From: ANME-2 cluster archaeon | Lineage (GTDB): Archaea > Halobacteriota > Methanosarcinia > Methanosarcinales > Methanocomedenaceae | Reading direction: 5' to 3' | Length of the DNA stretch: 64,000 nt | Assembly (NCBI GenBank): GCA_014237145.1 | Contig: JAAXOC010000100.1 | Location: 35,167 to 99,166 of the forward strand | Shown here: positions 62,190 to 64,000 of the stretch, in pieces | Layout: each line of letters begins with the position of its first letter | Numbering within the stretch: the stretch's first letter is position 1 | The notes under the pieces: generated by a model | Database searches by the model: none | What the model saw: only the letters and a program-made list of their open reading frames with translations | Told to the model about the DNA's origin: nothing | Program-made: the position numbers and the translations under genes

Positions 62190-64000
62190 TTATAATCTTT
62201 TTCTCGTTGATAAGTAATATGCAAATCCCAGAGCGATCAGTAACGCAAATATCAGTATAATTAATTCAAATCGTACTGGCGGCTTTCCAGGTATAGCTTC
62301 AGATGTTGGCTCCTGTGTCCCCTCACGAGAAATAGTTGGTTCTTCCAGAATACTTGCCTCGCCTGGCTCTGCAGTCGTCAACGTTATCGCAAATATACTG
62401 AATGAAGTGACCTCAGCCATGTAGTAATAACTTTCCCCATCCTCGCCGGTTACCTCGGTCTCAACCCGGTTCCATCCGTTTTCATAGTGCATCAAAGTTA
62501 TCCTTTCTTTATCAGTGGCAAAATCTTTTGGAACTTTGAAGTATATCTGGGTAACAGGATATACCTTGATATTGGTCTTTGTTTTTGTGAACAGCATTTC
62601 AAAGTAGCTGTAGACATCCCCAGGCGCTTCAGGAACATCCGATGGAAGATATTTGATCTCAGAAAGATACAACATCAGACTAATCATCTCAGGATACTTG
62701 AGAGATAATTCATATATGCCAGGGATATTCGTAATGGAAACATTTTGGACTTCACCGGCTGAAAGTTGTATTATTTTATAGAATGTCACTTGCGGGACAG
62801 CAGAGAACATCGGGAGAACATTAATACCATCTTCCTCCTCCGGTGGCTGTGTCATTTCCTGGCCAGACATACCATATACACTAAGATGGGAAACATTAGC
62901 CCAGACATAACCTTCATAATACGTACCGTAAATTATGGCATCAGTAGTCTGTACTCCGGTTTCGTACACCCAGTCCATATCAGATGAAAGCTTCTCCCAT
63001 TTGTTGACAGATGGATTGTACCAGATAAGTCCCAATGTGTTCTCATCGATATCTCCCACATCATTCGCATCCATATCTCCGGTACGATCAAGATCTGAAG
63101 CCGTGTAATACATTACGATAATAGCATGATCTATGATTTCAGACGTTTCATTCTGGACATTTTCACTCACATTTATCTCCAGGTATTTCCCGACAACTTT
63201 TTCATCTGCCGACAAACCATAGGATAATGGATATGGAACAGTCGTTGTATTGTATATCGTCATTTCAATTGTCGGTGTCACAGCATTTGCCATATCAACC
63301 CTGATAAATGAGTCTGTCTCCTTAATTGCTTCAACACTGAATGTGGTTCGCGGAGTCTGGAATTGTACAATGACCGCCCCGTCATGTACAATTTTTATGA
63401 AACTCTTTAATATGCTCAGTACTTTGAAGTGATCTAATGGATAAGGATGTGAGAGCATCACAACAGTCTGGGTCGAGTTCCAGATACCATAATCCGTAAA
63501 TAATCTATTGGCATCCGAATCCCACATCATTGCAAGAATATCACTGGATTCTTTCAATATCGTATAGGTAATATTACCAGCAGTTCCATCTCCTGCATAT
63601 GGTCTGCCTACCACTACAATATGTGACTTATTGGTAAGAGTATGATTATTCATGAACTCATCAGGAGAGACAGTAGTAACATTGGTATATTGTGCGAGTT
63701 TGCTAATGAAATCGTACGTATCTGGGTCAGAGTCATAAACAAGAACTACACTATCAACATGTGGTGCATAAGAATCCTGGTCGTCATAGTCATTAGTCCC
63801 GTCATCATCAGTATCCTCGTTGGTGGGATCGGTACCCCACTGGTAGATCTCCTTAAAATCAGTCAGTCTATCGCCATCAGTCTCATTGTTGGACGCATTC
63901 GTCCCTATGTCTAATTCTTCTTTATCCAGAAGACCATCGCCATCACTATCATTGTTCAGCGGATTTGTGCCGATACTGACTTCATATCCATCTGTTAACT
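62190..64000 (-). CDS. Large surface protein with calcium-binding TSP3-like repeats and C-terminal anchor (partial)
   Basis: The frame is open from the right window edge to 62190, at least 603 residues, with the N-terminus missing. The visible N-terminal part has thrombospondin-3-like, Asp-rich repeats (NNDSDGDGLLDKEE, ETDGDRLTDFKE, EDTDDDGTNDYDDQD). A Rossmann-like stretch (SHIVVVGRPYAGDG), Asn-glycosylation sequons, and a PGF-pre-PGF-like beta domain (IYFKVPKDF, TSFSIFAITL) follow. A Pro/Glu-rich linker precedes a single C-terminal membrane helix with basic tail (STRKRL). It should be a cell-surface protein. It is first in an operon with the LolA-like gene. Confidence 0.85.
   Translation of the reverse strand, partial: LTDGYEVSIGTNPLNNDSDGDGLLDKEELDIGTNASNNETDGDRLTDFKEIYQWGTDPTNEDTDDDGTNDYDDQDSYAPHVDSVVLVYDSDPDTYDFISKLAQYTNVTTVSPDEFMNNHTLTNKSHIVVVGRPYAGDGTAGNITYTILKESSDILAMMWDSDANRLFTDYGIWNSTQTVVMLSHPYPLDHFKVLSILKSFIKIVHDGAVIVQFQTPRTTFSVEAIKETDSFIRVDMANAVTPTIEMTIYNTTTVPYPLSYGLSADEKVVGKYLEINVSENVQNETSEIIDHAIIVMYYTASDLDRTGDMDANDVGDIDENTLGLIWYNPSVNKWEKLSSDMDWVYETGVQTTDAIIYGTYYEGYVWANVSHLSVYGMSGQEMTQPPEEEDGINVLPMFSAVPQVTFYKIIQLSAGEVQNVSITNIPGIYELSLKYPEMISLMLYLSEIKYLPSDVPEAPGDVYSYFEMLFTKTKTNIKVYPVTQIYFKVPKDFATDKERITLMHYENGWNRVETEVTGEDGESYYYMAEVTSFSIFAITLTTAEPGEASILEEPTISREGTQEPTSEAIPGKPPVRFELIILIFALLIALGFAYYLSTRKRL

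Noticed and set aside
1..64000. Borg-like or other extrachromosomal element because of tandem repeats in genes
   Set aside because: The window carries single-copy core genes (polB, srp54, rpa, hisA, nadA, histone, elp3, tRNA-Ser) and no terminal repeats; it is chromosomal.

Overview
The window looks like a chromosomal segment of a methanogenic or methane-oxidising archaeon, most likely of the Methanosarcinia (ANME-2-like or Methanosarcinales-related). The evidence is a family B DNA polymerase and an NreA-type repair protein, both ending in PCNA-binding boxes; a three-OB-fold RPA; an archaeal histone; an archaeal-lipid UbiA prenyltransferase; a methanogenesis-marker-9 protein; a 3-hexulose-6-phosphate synthase/RraA fusion; an archaeal ThiL; an archaeal riboflavin/F420 reductase (ArfC type); archaeal Elp3 and SRP54; and TATA-box or leaderless-looking starts. 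A secreted diheme cytochrome c peroxidase fits a cytochrome-rich member of this class. The species cannot be fixed from the sequence alone.

Layout. 1-13.8 kb is mainly housekeeping: partial DUF5788-like gene, MBL hydrolase, PolB, zinc-finger protein, Pcm, NreA, M50 protease, marker 9, a Cache sensor kinase with a small zinc ribbon, RPA and FKBP. 13.8-21.8 kb is an accessory array between an intact tRNA-Ser(UGA) and elp3: two HicA/HicB pairs, two AAA ATPases and a Fic protein, separated by partial copies of the elp3 3' end, two of which run directly into decayed tRNA-Ser copies. 22-27.8 kb holds a GspE/GspF/GspF secretion or pilus operon with acidic, repeat-bearing N-termini, followed by srp54. 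28-36.4 kb looks acquired: a membrane protein/winged-helix regulator pair, an S9 peptidase lipoprotein, PhzF, an AbrB antitoxin, two near-identical methyltransferases enclosing a probable toxin-antitoxin pair, and inverted-repeat elements. 36.6-50.1 kb is mixed core metabolism (YjbQ, HPS-RraA, adenine deaminase, NadA, UbiA, histone, ThiL, zinc-ribbon methyltransferase) interrupted by two more AAA_14/DUF4143 ATPases and gene fragments. 50.4-64 kb has the cytochrome c peroxidase, an MgtC/DUF4010 protein, DUF2284, a small-multidrug-export protein, ArfC, a PhoU-TrkA_C protein divergent from MgtE, HisA, a graveyard of ATPase and transposase pieces, and two surface proteins (one running off the right edge).

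The main observation is a recurring architecture in which small accessory genes (toxin-antitoxin, Fic, AAA ATPases, DUF2284) sit between a gene and a partial copy of a gene end. It is clearest in the tRNA-Ser/elp3 array, where the duplication junction can be placed at a 5-bp CAACC sequence shared by the tRNA upstream flank and elp3. Orphan 3' tails of AAA_14 ATPase genes attached to a conserved hairpin, and small inverted-repeat elements whose cores are period-9/10 palindromes, show the same kind of genome turnover. No CRISPR array, rRNA or replication origin was seen.
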